Below, piece after piece: positions 51,936 through 60,090 of a DNA stretch of 64,000 nucleotides. Location: assembly GCA_024697625.1 (NCBI GenBank), contig JAILFJ010000113.1:62001-126000 (forward strand), read 5' to 3'. Made by a program: the position numbers and the translations under genes. Position 1 is the first letter of the stretch. The number at the start of each line of letters is the position of its first letter. The DNA comes from Oscillospiraceae bacterium (GTDB lineage Bacteria; Bacillota; Clostridia; Oscillospirales; Oscillospiraceae). A model generated the notes under the pieces. It ran no database searches. It worked only from the letters and a program-made list of their open reading frames with translations, and was not told the origin of the DNA.

Positions 51936-54900
51936 TTACGCGAACTTCACGCTCACAGAGATGGTTTTGTTTGCTTTTCCGGTGCCGTTGCCGAGCAGTG
52001 TCACGTTCAGCTTTGCCGTTCCGTTCTTAAAGCTGCCCGGAAGCGTGTTGTTCGCATATCCGACGGCAAACTCACCGTTGCCGAGGGGCTTCACCTCCAG
52101 ACCGGCGCTGGTTCCGGCGAAACTGACATCGGCAAGGCTGATGTCATACAGTGTGCTGTCGGTCAGGCTCAGCTTCACGGTCTGCCGGTCAAAGCGGTCG
52201 ACCTTGGAAAGCGTGACCGTCTTTACGCTCTGGTTGATCGTCGCGGAGCCCATCTTGAGCGGCAGCTTGACCGCCTTGGACGAAGTGTTTCCGATCTTCA
52301 GGCTGACTGTCTGGGCGACTTTGGGATTGATCACCGCGCCGTCTTTGGCGTCCTTGGCGGTGATAACAAATGTGCCGTCCACCAGTTCGCAGCCAAAGAG
52401 GTTTTTGTCATAGGTCAGCATATCCTTCGTCAGGACATAGCCGTAGATGTTCTTCACCGTCGGGGTAATTACCGCCCTGGTTCCCGGCCGCAGGACGTCG
52501 ATGCTGCCCGTGGCTTTCAGGGTGATGCTCTCCTGGGTCTTTGCCGACTGCTTCACGCTGAACTTCACGGCTTTTGGAGTCGGAAGGTCGGCATTTCCCG
52601 GTATCACCTTCGCCGAATAGGTCCAGCCCTTGATGAATCCGTTCAGCGAACCCTTGTTTTTCTCACAGAAGGTGATGACATTGGCGTTCTTCGTGACCGT
52701 AAAGAGATCCGTCACACCTTCCTCGGCGCCCTTGGTCCCCTGCTGTCTGACAAGAATGACATCATACCCTCCGGCCGCGGCGTTATAGTTCTGGCCGGTG
52801 ACCGTCAGCGTTACCGGGCTGCCGGCTATGCCGGTGTCGATCGCGCCCGCGGCTTTCACTGTGAGCTTGATCTTGGCGCTCGGGACCTGTGCGACCTTCA
52901 CCTTCAGTGCGGCGACAGGCTTTCCGTCCGCGAACACCGTGACGGAATACTGCTTGTTCTGGACAGCGGCTCTCCCGCGGGCGACGCTGATGAGGCCGGT
53001 GGCGGGATCGTATTCCGTCGCAAGTCCGGCATCGTTCCCGACCGTGATCTGATGCCGCATACCGTCGAGCGGCGTCACCGTTACCGCCGCGAAGGCTCTG
53101 TCCGTCACACCCGCGTTCAGCGTCAGGGAACCGGGCTTCACCGTGACCTTCGGCGCCTTGTAACTGTTGTTGACCGTGATCTTCACATTTGCCGGGACAG
53201 CCCAGTCGGCCAGTTCACAGTTTTTCAGTTCGACCGCCGCGGAACCGCCCTTTGTCACACCGTCCAGGACCGTCACGGTCAGGTCGGCATTCAGCTTTGC
53301 GAAGTTGACACCCTTTACTGCAAAAAGCTTCTCTTCCACAGGGGTGACAATGCTGCCGCCCGTGATGACGACAGGCACCGTCTGGCCGGCGATGAAACCG
53401 TTGACCTTGACCGTCTCTGCCTTCAGCTTCGGCAGGCTCTTTTTCACCGTCACCGTAAGCTCCGGCGTTGTCACCGTTAACCCGTTGCTGAGATACAGAT
53501 TGATTTTACCCTTGTAGCTGCCCTTCAGGTCCTTTACCGCCTTCTCATATCCCGGTTCGTTGAAGTCGATCAGGGGACGGAGCTCCAGGGTGCGGTCGTC
53601 GACCGGGTAGGGCCGGAAGGCCTTGCCGATCTCACTGTCTTCCTCAAACTCCGCACTCATAATCGCAACACCGTGGCTGTAGACCTCCCACGGATCATCA
53701 TCATTTGCTTCCGAATTATCTGTGGGAAGAACTTTCTCCAGGTTCTGTTGCAGCTTCAGTATGACCTCTACCCGGGTATAGTCCGTCCGGTAGATCTCCG
53801 ATGTCACCTTTGTGACCGGCAGAACCGCGGTCATGTTGGCATCCTGCTCTGCAAAGGATTTATCGTAAACGTCCACCCGGCAGCGGGCCGCGACGCTGAG
53901 GCCGGCGCTTCCTACAGGCAGCGTTGCCACCACAAAGTCCGTACCGGGACTGACTGCCGTGACCTTGCCGTTTACAACCTTGACGACGGTATCCTTTTTC
54001 TCGGTGGACCAATCCATCATTTCCTGCAGATCAGCGGGCAGGTTGGTGCTGAGGTTCACGCTGTCCAGCGGCTTGGTGGTATTGTAATCCCCGCTTCGGA
54101 GCTCAAGAAGAACATAATCCCGATCGAAGCTGACGGTCTCCGGAACATACCGGGCATAAACCGTGGTAGCGTTTGCGAGGGTCTCGTTGAAGTCGAAGCC
54201 CTGCGTATAATCCTTATCCTTGTACCACGCGAAGAAGATCGATCCTGACTTTGAGGGATCCGCCGGCTTCGCCGGCTTCTCGCCGGGCGCGACCTCCTGA
54301 TCCGGAATCATGCTGCCGCCCAGCGTATCGAACTGCAGCAGGTTGAACTGCTGAATATCAAAGGGCAGCATCCGTGTGCCGTTGAAGTTTCCGATACCGT
54401 CGATGATGACGTAGGCCGGCATCTCCGACGTTGTGATCTTTATGTTGTTCTTATAGCTCAGAGAGTAGTCCTGCCCCTGGGTCAGCGGATTGCCGTTCCA
54501 CCGCACATCGGGCTTCGGCGTGACCTCCTCGCCGGTGTATCTGTAGGCCGACTGGGGCAGTACGGAGGTGATGTTGGCGTTCTCACTGCCCATGGAGACC
54601 TGCCCGATGGCGAAGGGCTGCTCCACCGAGCCTTTGTATCTTCCCTTGCCTTCGGCGATGACCTTTGCGCCGGAGCCTGCCCTGATGTTGTTCTCGTACC
54701 GTATGCTGTAGTCCTGATCGGGCTTCAGCTCCCTGCCGTTGCAGATGACGGCCTCGACAGCGGGTCTGATCTCTCTCCCGGTGTAGGTCAGGGTCTCATT
54801 TTCCAGTCTGATCTGGGTGTTTTCGGCTGTCATTGTGACGACCTCTGTCGGGTCCTCATCGCCGATGACCACCTTATAGGGCCTGCTGATGCTGTTGTTG

Positions 54901-56609
54901 TCCATGCCCTTCTCTGTCTGGACGGCGAAGTAAACGACATCACCCTTCTGGAAGGGGGTGTTCTCACCGAAATAGACATTCCGGTCCGTGATGGTAACGG
55001 TCTTGCCGTCTCCGCTCACACTGACGGTGCCGCTCTGATCACGGCTGAGCGAATCGATTGCCCGCGTCTGATACAGCGTGCCTGTGATGTTGAACTGGCC
55101 CATGCTGCGATCACCCAGGTTGTCCTCGGTCAGCCCGTACAGCTCATAATACTGAGATGCGGTATCATTGGTCTTGAAGACCACCGTGGTCGTATTTGTC
55201 TGAAGGTCGTGCTTCGCGCTCTGGATGACGGTCCCGCTATCGATGGAGGTTTCCGGCACGGAAACGACCTGATAGAACGCCGTTGCGTTGGCTGCGGGAG
55301 TCATATAGCCGCGGTTTCCGACCCTGACCTCAGCGCGCATGACAACGGTCACACGGTCACCAGACTGAACTCCTCTGGCATAGGTATGGCCGTTTCCCGG
55401 TTCGTAGAGCTGTTCTTCGCCCGCCTGCAGTACAGGAATGCCATAGTTTTTGAAGAAGCTCCTGCCGTCCTGGGTGGAATACTGTCCGATAAACGGATTT
55501 CCGGGCTCGGAAGTGGCGTTTATAAGCTGCTTCGGACTCCCTTCGTAATGATTCAGCCCGATCGTTCCGTTAATCAGAACGTCCTCGATCATATAGCTGC
55601 CGACCCCCGACTGGGCATCCCAGCTGAGATTGACAAAAAAGACGGTACTGTTCGAAGAGGCCGGTTCGGCGGCAAAGTTCTTCGGTGTCAGCGCTTTCAG
55701 CTGCGCCTCTGTGGGGCCGCCCACGTTGATTTCCTTCAGGTTGCTGCGGTCGGAAAAGACGCTCTCCTTTTCCGTCATTACCGAGACATAGACGGTCTCT
55801 CCGTCTTGCAGCTCGGCAAGAACCGGAGCGGTCAGGAGGACCGTATCGATGCTTCCGTCCGCGGAACGTGTCACATTCGCATTTTCATACGGGATCGTAA
55901 TCGGATCCGACTTCCGCTGATAATGCAGGCCATCGATGATGACAGCTCCCTTCCAGTCCATAGAGAGCAAATCCACGGAATAGCAGTCCGCATTCACGAC
56001 AGCTGTTGTAAACTGAACCGTGACAGCGGTCATGTTGGCGTTGAGTTCGGCGCTCAGGAGCACGGGGGCCTCAGCATAAGGTGAGACTGATTCGGCGGAA
56101 TGAACTTCCTCCTCATCTTCGAGAGCTTCGCAGTCCTCTGCTGCGTCTGCCTCATCGGAAGCCTCCTCTGCAGGCGTTTCTTCCTCCTCTGCCCCGATTT
56201 CCTCGTCCGGAGCGGGCTCCTCCGGGAGCGTCTCCTCTGGCTCGGCAGGAGGCAGTTCGGCATCGGCATCGTCCTCCGCGGGCGCGGCCATCTCCTCTTC
56301 CTCCTCCGCCGCGGGGTCCATCAGCTCAGGCTGAAGCTGGACGGAGACCGTGTCGCCACCCTGATCGAAGATATAGGGGTTGAACGCGGGACCGGCGCCC
56401 AGATCCTCTGGCTCCTCCGGCTCTTCCGGTTCCTCTTCCTCATCGGGGTCCTCGGGGTACAGCTCATCCCCCTCTTGAGCGAGTCCCCCGACGGAGGCCG
56501 CTTCAACGTCAACCTCTTCGCCGTTGAATTCCTCCGCCATGACGCCCACCGGCAGCAGGCCCACACAGAGAATCACTGCCATGACAAAGGCGAGAATGCG
56601 TTTTTTCAT
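51936..56609 (-). CDS. Large secreted Ig-like/InlB-repeat surface protein
   Basis: This 1557-residue protein has a signal peptide (to about residue 25), a Glu/Asp/Pro/Ala-rich acidic region (about 30-170) and Ig-like beta domains. Two YTGREIRPAV...LKPDQDYSIRYENN-type repeats follow (about 590-755), then an InlB/Listeria-Bacteroides repeat (FDTLGGSMIPDQEVAPGEKP, about 758-825). The long C-terminal beta region (about 925-1557) is shared with the protein at 61611. There is no LPXTG, SLH or other known anchor at the end. I count 27 N-X-S/T sequons among about 84 Asn. Its ATG overlaps the DUF3021 stop (ATGA). Confidence 0.88.
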   Translation of the reverse strand: MKKRILAFVMAVILCVGLLPVGVMAEEFNGEEVDVEAASVGGLAQEGDELYPEDPDEEEEPEEPEEPEDLGAGPAFNPYIFDQGGDTVSVQLQPELMDPAAEEEEEMAAPAEDDADAELPPAEPEETLPEEPAPDEEIGAEEEETPAEEASDEADAAEDCEALEDEEEVHSAESVSPYAEAPVLLSAELNANMTAVTVQFTTAVVNADCYSVDLLSMDWKGAVIIDGLHYQRKSDPITIPYENANVTRSADGSIDTVLLTAPVLAELQDGETVYVSVMTEKESVFSDRSNLKEINVGGPTEAQLKALTPKNFAAEPASSNSTVFFVNLSWDAQSGVGSYMIEDVLINGTIGLNHYEGSPKQLINATSEPGNPFIGQYSTQDGRSFFKNYGIPVLQAGEEQLYEPGNGHTYARGVQSGDRVTVVMRAEVRVGNRGYMTPAANATAFYQVVSVPETSIDSGTVIQSAKHDLQTNTTTVVFKTNDTASQYYELYGLTEDNLGDRSMGQFNITGTLYQTRAIDSLSRDQSGTVSVSGDGKTVTITDRNVYFGENTPFQKGDVVYFAVQTEKGMDNNSISRPYKVVIGDEDPTEVVTMTAENTQIRLENETLTYTGREIRPAVEAVICNGRELKPDQDYSIRYENNIRAGSGAKVIAEGKGRYKGSVEQPFAIGQVSMGSENANITSVLPQSAYRYTGEEVTPKPDVRWNGNPLTQGQDYSLSYKNNIKITTSEMPAYVIIDGIGNFNGTRMLPFDIQQFNLLQFDTLGGSMIPDQEVAPGEKPAKPADPSKSGSIFFAWYKDKDYTQGFDFNETLANATTVYARYVPETVSFDRDYVLLELRSGDYNTTKPLDSVNLSTNLPADLQEMMDWSTEKKDTVVKVVNGKVTAVSPGTDFVVATLPVGSAGLSVAARCRVDVYDKSFAEQDANMTAVLPVTKVTSEIYRTDYTRVEVILKLQQNLEKVLPTDNSEANDDDPWEVYSHGVAIMSAEFEEDSEIGKAFRPYPVDDRTLELRPLIDFNEPGYEKAVKDLKGSYKGKINLYLSNGLTVTTPELTVTVKKSLPKLKAETVKVNGFIAGQTVPVVITGGSIVTPVEEKLFAVKGVNFAKLNADLTVTVLDGVTKGGSAAVELKNCELADWAVPANVKITVNNSYKAPKVTVKPGSLTLNAGVTDRAFAAVTVTPLDGMRHQITVGNDAGLATEYDPATGLISVARGRAAVQNKQYSVTVFADGKPVAALKVKVAQVPSAKIKLTVKAAGAIDTGIAGSPVTLTVTGQNYNAAAGGYDVILVRQQGTKGAEEGVTDLFTVTKNANVITFCEKNKGSLNGFIKGWTYSAKVIPGNADLPTPKAVKFSVKQSAKTQESITLKATGSIDVLRPGTRAVITPTVKNIYGYVLTKDMLTYDKNLFGCELVDGTFVITAKDAKDGAVINPKVAQTVSLKIGNTSSKAVKLPLKMGSATINQSVKTVTLSKVDRFDRQTVKLSLTDSTLYDISLADVSFAGTSAGLEVKPLGNGEFAVGYANNTLPGSFKNGTAKLNVTLLGNGTGKANKTISVSVKFA

Positions 56610-57085
56610 GTTTCCTCTGCTCCTTCCGTATGTCGTTTGTTATAATCCTTCTGCATCGTGTTCAGGTCTTTTACCATTGCCCTGTACCGTAGATACAGGA
56701 TCAGCCAGATCAGGAAAAAGCTCACCGTCATGAAGGTCTCGATCAGCAGAAGCTCCTTCAGCGGCATCCTCCATCCCAGCGCAAGGTCGGCGATCACATA
56801 GCCCAGCATCACACCGAGATAATGCACCGCGGTTGCCCGCGCCAGGGACCAGCTCTCAATCTCATAAAGCACCGTGCCGGCCATGCAGCAGGCGCCGTAC
56901 AGTCCGTACAGCAGAAGCGACACCAGCAGCGCGGCTGTCGGGCTCCCGGCACGTGCGATCAGGGTATCGCTGCAGATATGTACCGTTCCGTCGCTCCCAC
57001 GGTTAAAAATCGCGGGGATGAGCACAACCAGAACCATGCCGATCACAAAACCGATTGCGGAGCGGATCATCAGTTTCTTCTTCAC
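56606..57085 (-). CDS. DUF3021 membrane protein
   Basis: This 159-residue protein has four membrane helices (IGFVIGMVLVVLIPAIF, AALLVSLLLYGLYGACCM, AVHYLGVMLGYVIADLAL, FMTVSFFLIWLILYL) and a charged tail, the DUF3021 layout. DUF3021 genes are usually next to LytTR regulators and are thought to hold or sense for them in the membrane. Here it is coupled by overlaps both to the LytTR gene and to the surface protein gene. Confidence 0.88.
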   Translation of the reverse strand: MKKKLMIRSAIGFVIGMVLVVLIPAIFNRGSDGTVHICSDTLIARAGSPTAALLVSLLLYGLYGACCMAGTVLYEIESWSLARATAVHYLGVMLGYVIADLALGWRMPLKELLLIETFMTVSFFLIWLILYLRYRAMVKDLNTMQKDYNKRHTEGAEET

Positions 57086-57549
57086 CGCTCATCCCTCCTT
57101 CCCTGCAGACGCCTGCGGATCTCCGGGATACATCGCCGCGCGGCCCAGGTCTCCATGCCTCCCGCAAGCTCCAGGCGGAGCGTCCCGGCAACGGTGAAGT
57201 CATAACGCCGGACCTTACCGAGGTTGACCAGCTCATACCGCGAGATGCGGATGAACCGCCGCCCGTCCAGCGCGTCCTCCAGGCTCTGCAGCGTCCGGCG
57301 CACATGCCAGATGCCGTCTTCCGTGATGAGGTTTACAAGTTTACCGTCTGTGGAGGCGAGGACGATCTCATCTGTCGGGATTGTCCGTATGCCGCCTTTG
57401 CCGTCAAAGACGGTGATCGTATCCTGCGGCCGTCCGGAAATCTGTTCCATCAGCGCCGTCACAGCTTCGTCCTGTTCCGGGGCCTGGATCAGAATCTCGA
57501 TGGAGTCGAGAGACGGATCGCATTCGAAGCGGATGTTGATTTGTCTCAT
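57082..57549 (-). CDS. LytTR-family DNA-binding regulator
   Basis: This 155-residue protein has an N-terminal beta segment (QINIRFECDPSLDSIEILIQ) and a C-terminal LytTR domain (IPTDEIVLASTDGKLVNLIT, RRTLQSLEDALDGRRFIRISRYELVNLGKVRRY). It has no receiver domain, as is usual for members paired with DUF3021. It probably regulates its own operon, which includes the surface protein and glycan genes. The ATG at 57549 overlaps the small Cys-rich gene. Confidence 0.92.
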   Translation of the reverse strand: MRQINIRFECDPSLDSIEILIQAPEQDEAVTALMEQISGRPQDTITVFDGKGGIRTIPTDEIVLASTDGKLVNLITEDGIWHVRRTLQSLEDALDGRRFIRISRYELVNLGKVRRYDFTVAGTLRLELAGGMETWAARRCIPEIRRRLQGRRDER

Positions 57550-57755
57550 CGGTGATGCACTGCCTTTCGTGCGGGATGTGCGCAGGCGCTCTTTTCCGGA
57601 TTGTGATAACGGCAGTCCGTACATCCGGGTTCCGTCACGCCGCTGATTTCGCACCAGAGCTGATGCGGCCACCCGGTCTTTGTCCTGCAGATCCGGCACG
57701 CGAAGAGGGGACACGCGCATCGGATGATTGCTTCGTTATTCTCCCTTTTGTCCAT
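57546..57755 (-). CDS. Small Cys-rich protein of unknown function
   Basis: This 69-residue protein has eight cysteines in CAC, C-x2-C, a single C, C-x2-C and C arrangements, plus several histidines, so it could bind zinc or an iron-sulfur centre. It has no signal peptide. The ATG is nine bases after a GGAG site and the stop overlaps the LytTR start (ATGA), which supports translation. It is the first gene after the promoter at 57839. No family is recognised. Confidence 0.6.
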   Translation of the reverse strand: MDKRENNEAIIRCACPLFACRICRTKTGWPHQLWCEISGVTEPGCTDCRYHNPEKSACAHPARKAVHHR

Positions 57756-57811
57756 GCCGTTCTCCGTCGGTTTCTGACTCTTATACAGCCATATACTGAA
57801 ATACCATTCTG

Positions 57812-57839
57812 AATATAGCAAAAACAGGGCGAAAGTCAA
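57812..57839 (-). promoter_or_regulatory. Promoter of the LytTR/surface protein operon
   Basis: TTGACT (57839-57834), 16 bp, TATATT (57817-57812) on the minus strand. It is the only good promoter found upstream of the roughly 14-kb co-directional gene set. Confidence 0.68.
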
Positions 57840-57965
57840 CGGAATCGGCTTAAGCGGTAGCAAAAAAGTCACGAGCGGTCCTCATGACGATGATCTTCAG
57901 CATCCCATCCGGCAGTTCATCAGACAGGAGCCGGTTCCGTCCCCTGTGCGGCTGCAAGCTCCGCC

Positions 57966-57994
57966 TTGTGCGCGACGGCGGAATGTGTTAAGAT
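57966..57994 (+). promoter_or_regulatory. Promoter of the asparaginase gene
   Basis: TTGTGC (57966-57971), 17 bp, TAAGAT (57989-57994). The -35 box is weak. Confidence 0.5.
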
Positions 57995-58090
57995 AGGGAG
58001 CGGTCAGCTGCCGGGTTGCAGGTCTCAGAAGCGCATCCTGCCGGCTGTCCGGAAGGACCTTCACAGCTTGATGTATGAAAGGACTGTATC

Positions 58091-59101
58091 ATGCCTATCA
58101 AACGCAGAATTCTGCTCGTCGCGACGGGCGGGACGATCGCCTCGCAGCTCTCGGCCCACGGTCTGCGCCCGGACCTGGACGGCGCTCAGCTGCTCTCCTA
58201 CGTTCCGGAACTGCAGGAGGAATATGAGATTGAAGCCATTCAGGTCTGCAACATTGACAGCACAAACATGACTCCGAAAGTCTGGGACGAGATCGTCGCC
58301 GCGGTGGAATGCAAGTACCTTTACTACGACGGCTTTGTGATCTGTCACGGCACGGATACCATGGCCTATACCAGCGCCGCTCTCTCCTATATGATCCAGA
58401 ACTCCAACAAGCCGATCGTGGTCACAGGTTCCCAGAAGCCCATCAGTGAAGAGAACACCGATGCGCGTCAGAACCTGATCGACAGCATCCGCTATGCCGG
58501 GGATCCGCTGTCGCAGGGTGTCGTACTGATCTTCAACGGCAATGTGATCGCCGGTACGCGGGCGAAGAAGACCTACGCCCACAGCTACAATGCTTTCAGC
58601 AGCGTCAACTTCCCCGTGCTCGCAGTCATCCAGGAACGAAAGATCATCCGCTTTATCCCGCAGCAGGTGTATCAGGAGCCCGTCCGCTTCTGCTATCACC
58701 TGAACGACAGCATCGTGATCCTGAAGCTGATTCCGGGGACGAAGCCGGAGCTGCTGGAGTATCTTTTCCAGAATTACGACTGCATCGTGATTGAGAGCTT
58801 CGGTGTCGGCGGGATTCCGCAGTCGCTGCTGGATACCTTTTATGAGCAGATGGAAAAGTGGATCTCAACGGGCAAGCTTGTCGTTATGGCGACACAGGTG
58901 GCCAACGAAGGCAGCAACATGGAGGTCTACGAGGTCGGGCAGCGCATCAAGGAGGACTTCCACCTGATGGAGGCCTACGATATGACCCTGGAGGCCACGG
59001 TCACCAAGCTCATGTACCTGATGAGCGTCTGCCGCGGCAGCTTCACCGCCATCTACGACGGGTTTTACAAGACGGTGAACTACGACATCCTCAGCCGATA
59101 G
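58091..59101 (+). CDS. Asparaginase, type I (AnsA-like)
   Basis: This 336-residue enzyme has the two threonine motifs of L-asparaginases: LLVATGGTIAS (about residue 13, nucleophile Thr) and CHGTDTMAYTSAALSYM (about residue 85, HGTDT). No signal peptide is present, so it is cytoplasmic and converts L-asparagine to aspartate and ammonia. AAAGGA precedes the ATG. Aspartate could feed oxaloacetate for the decarboxylase operon, though the genes are far apart. The stop is 14 bp before the left Rpn remnant. Confidence 0.94.
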   Translation: MPIKRRILLVATGGTIASQLSAHGLRPDLDGAQLLSYVPELQEEYEIEAIQVCNIDSTNMTPKVWDEIVAAVECKYLYYDGFVICHGTDTMAYTSAALSYMIQNSNKPIVVTGSQKPISEENTDARQNLIDSIRYAGDPLSQGVVLIFNGNVIAGTRAKKTYAHSYNAFSSVNFPVLAVIQERKIIRFIPQQVYQEPVRFCYHLNDSIVILKLIPGTKPELLEYLFQNYDCIVIESFGVGGIPQSLLDTFYEQMEKWISTGKLVVMATQVANEGSNMEVYEVGQRIKEDFHLMEAYDMTLEATVTKLMYLMSVCRGSFTAIYDGFYKTVNYDILSR

Positions 59102-59114
59102 CCGCAGCCGGAAG

Positions 59115-59211
59115 GTTCTGAACGAATACCTTGCCCGAATAGGAGGCTGCGGAAATCATGTCTGAAGTTTTGAAGTAGAAGATTCCATGAAGCTCTGGGA
59201 AAGAGATCTGA
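59115..59211 (+). pseudogene. Decayed fragment of an Rpn-family C-terminal region (left repeat)
   Basis: These 97 bp are nearly identical to 61279-61372 and encode the same VLNEYLAR segment, broken by single-base insertions and stops. It looks like a remnant of a second copy of the gene whose end survives at 61210-61494, and forms the left edge of the toxin-antitoxin island. Confidence 0.75.
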
Positions 59212-59223
59212 TACAGCACCAAA

Positions 59224-59326
59224 TTCGCAGTAAATTAAAAATACTGCTAATTCAGCGTTGACTATCCAAGGCAAATCAGCTATAGTGAATTACGCCAAAT
59301 TAGATGTAAAATAAATTTACTGCGAA
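59224..59326. promoter_or_regulatory. 13-bp inverted repeats flanking the toxin-antitoxin promoter
   Basis: TTCGCAGTAAATT (59224-59236) and AATTTACTGCGAA (59314-59326) are exact inverted repeats, about 34 bp upstream of the TTGACT box and in the leader. AbiEi antitoxins are known to autoregulate by binding inverted repeats in the promoter, so these are the likely binding sites. Confidence 0.75.
59258..59286 (+). promoter_or_regulatory. Promoter of the AbiE-like operon
   Basis: TTGACT (59258-59263), 17 bp, TATAGT (59281-59286), between the two inverted-repeat arms. Confidence 0.78.
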
Positions 59327-59355
59327 AATGGCGTTCCTATAGGGAGGGATTCGTG

Positions 59356-60087
59356 ATGGTAAGGGAATATCGAGTGCCAGCCTCACTAAACATGCTCGGG
59401 ACTTTTTCGAGAAACGATTTCGTGAAAGCTTTCAAGGAAGAGCATCCGGATCATTCAGATGAAGCTGCAGTTTATTCACTGCGGAAACTACAATCTGATA
59501 AGAAAATTCGGCGCATAGGCTGGAATCAGTACACAGCTTCTGGAGAAAAAAGGATATACCATCACAACTATTCTGAAATCTCAGAAGAAGTGGCGGAGTT
59601 GATTCAGAAAGAGTATGTTGACCCAGTGTTCCAGATATTCGAACTGACCCAGCTGAACGATTTTGTGAACCATCAGATTGCACATAACACAGTTTTTGTG
59701 TATGTGGAGAATGAACTGATTGATTTCGTGTTTGATACGCTTAAACGCTCCTATCCCGGGAAGGTTATGCTTAAGCCCTCTGTAAAGGAATACTACCGTT
59801 ATCTGGTGGATGATGAGATTGTAGTCGGAAGACTTCCTTCCGAATCACCGAAAAGCCAGGATACACCATGGCATTCGAGATTGGAGAAGATTCTTGTCGA
59901 TGTGGCAGTTGATAAGCTGCTCAGCAGCGTGGTTCTTTCTGGGGAATACAAGAATATCTTCAATGAATCTTTCGAGCAATACTATATAGATTTTGCCGCT
60001 ATGGTTCGGTATGCCAAACGAAAAGGTGCTGAAAGAAAGTTTGAAACCTTTCTGGAGACACACGGCTTACAGAAAGCAGGAGCTTAA
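59356..60087 (+). CDS. AbiEi-like type IV antitoxin
   Basis: This 243-residue protein has an N-terminal winged helix (NMLGTFSRNDFVKAFKEEHP...AAVYSLRKLQSDKKIRRIGWNQY) and a C-terminal domain of the type found in antitoxins encoded directly before AbiEii nucleotidyltransferases (the DUF6577-like group). It should repress its promoter and neutralise the toxin without stable binding. The ATG at 59356 or the GTG one codon earlier follows GGGAGGG. Codon use is A/T-rich. Confidence 0.8.
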   Translation: MVREYRVPASLNMLGTFSRNDFVKAFKEEHPDHSDEAAVYSLRKLQSDKKIRRIGWNQYTASGEKRIYHHNYSEISEEVAELIQKEYVDPVFQIFELTQLNDFVNHQIAHNTVFVYVENELIDFVFDTLKRSYPGKVMLKPSVKEYYRYLVDDEIVVGRLPSESPKSQDTPWHSRLEKILVDVAVDKLLSSVVLSGEYKNIFNESFEQYYIDFAAMVRYAKRKGAERKFETFLETHGLQKAGA

Positions 60088-60090
60088 GCG

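Larger units (their letters stand above)
57756..58090. other. Divergent intergenic region before asparaginase
   Basis: About 335 bp containing two diverging promoters (57812-57839 on the minus strand, 57966-57994 on the plus strand). No RNA gene or riboswitch is recognised. Confidence 0.6.

Noticed and set aside
51918-53480. 520-codon plus-strand frame opposite the surface protein
   Set aside because: Antisense shadow; the minus strand carries a signal peptide and repeat domains in frame.
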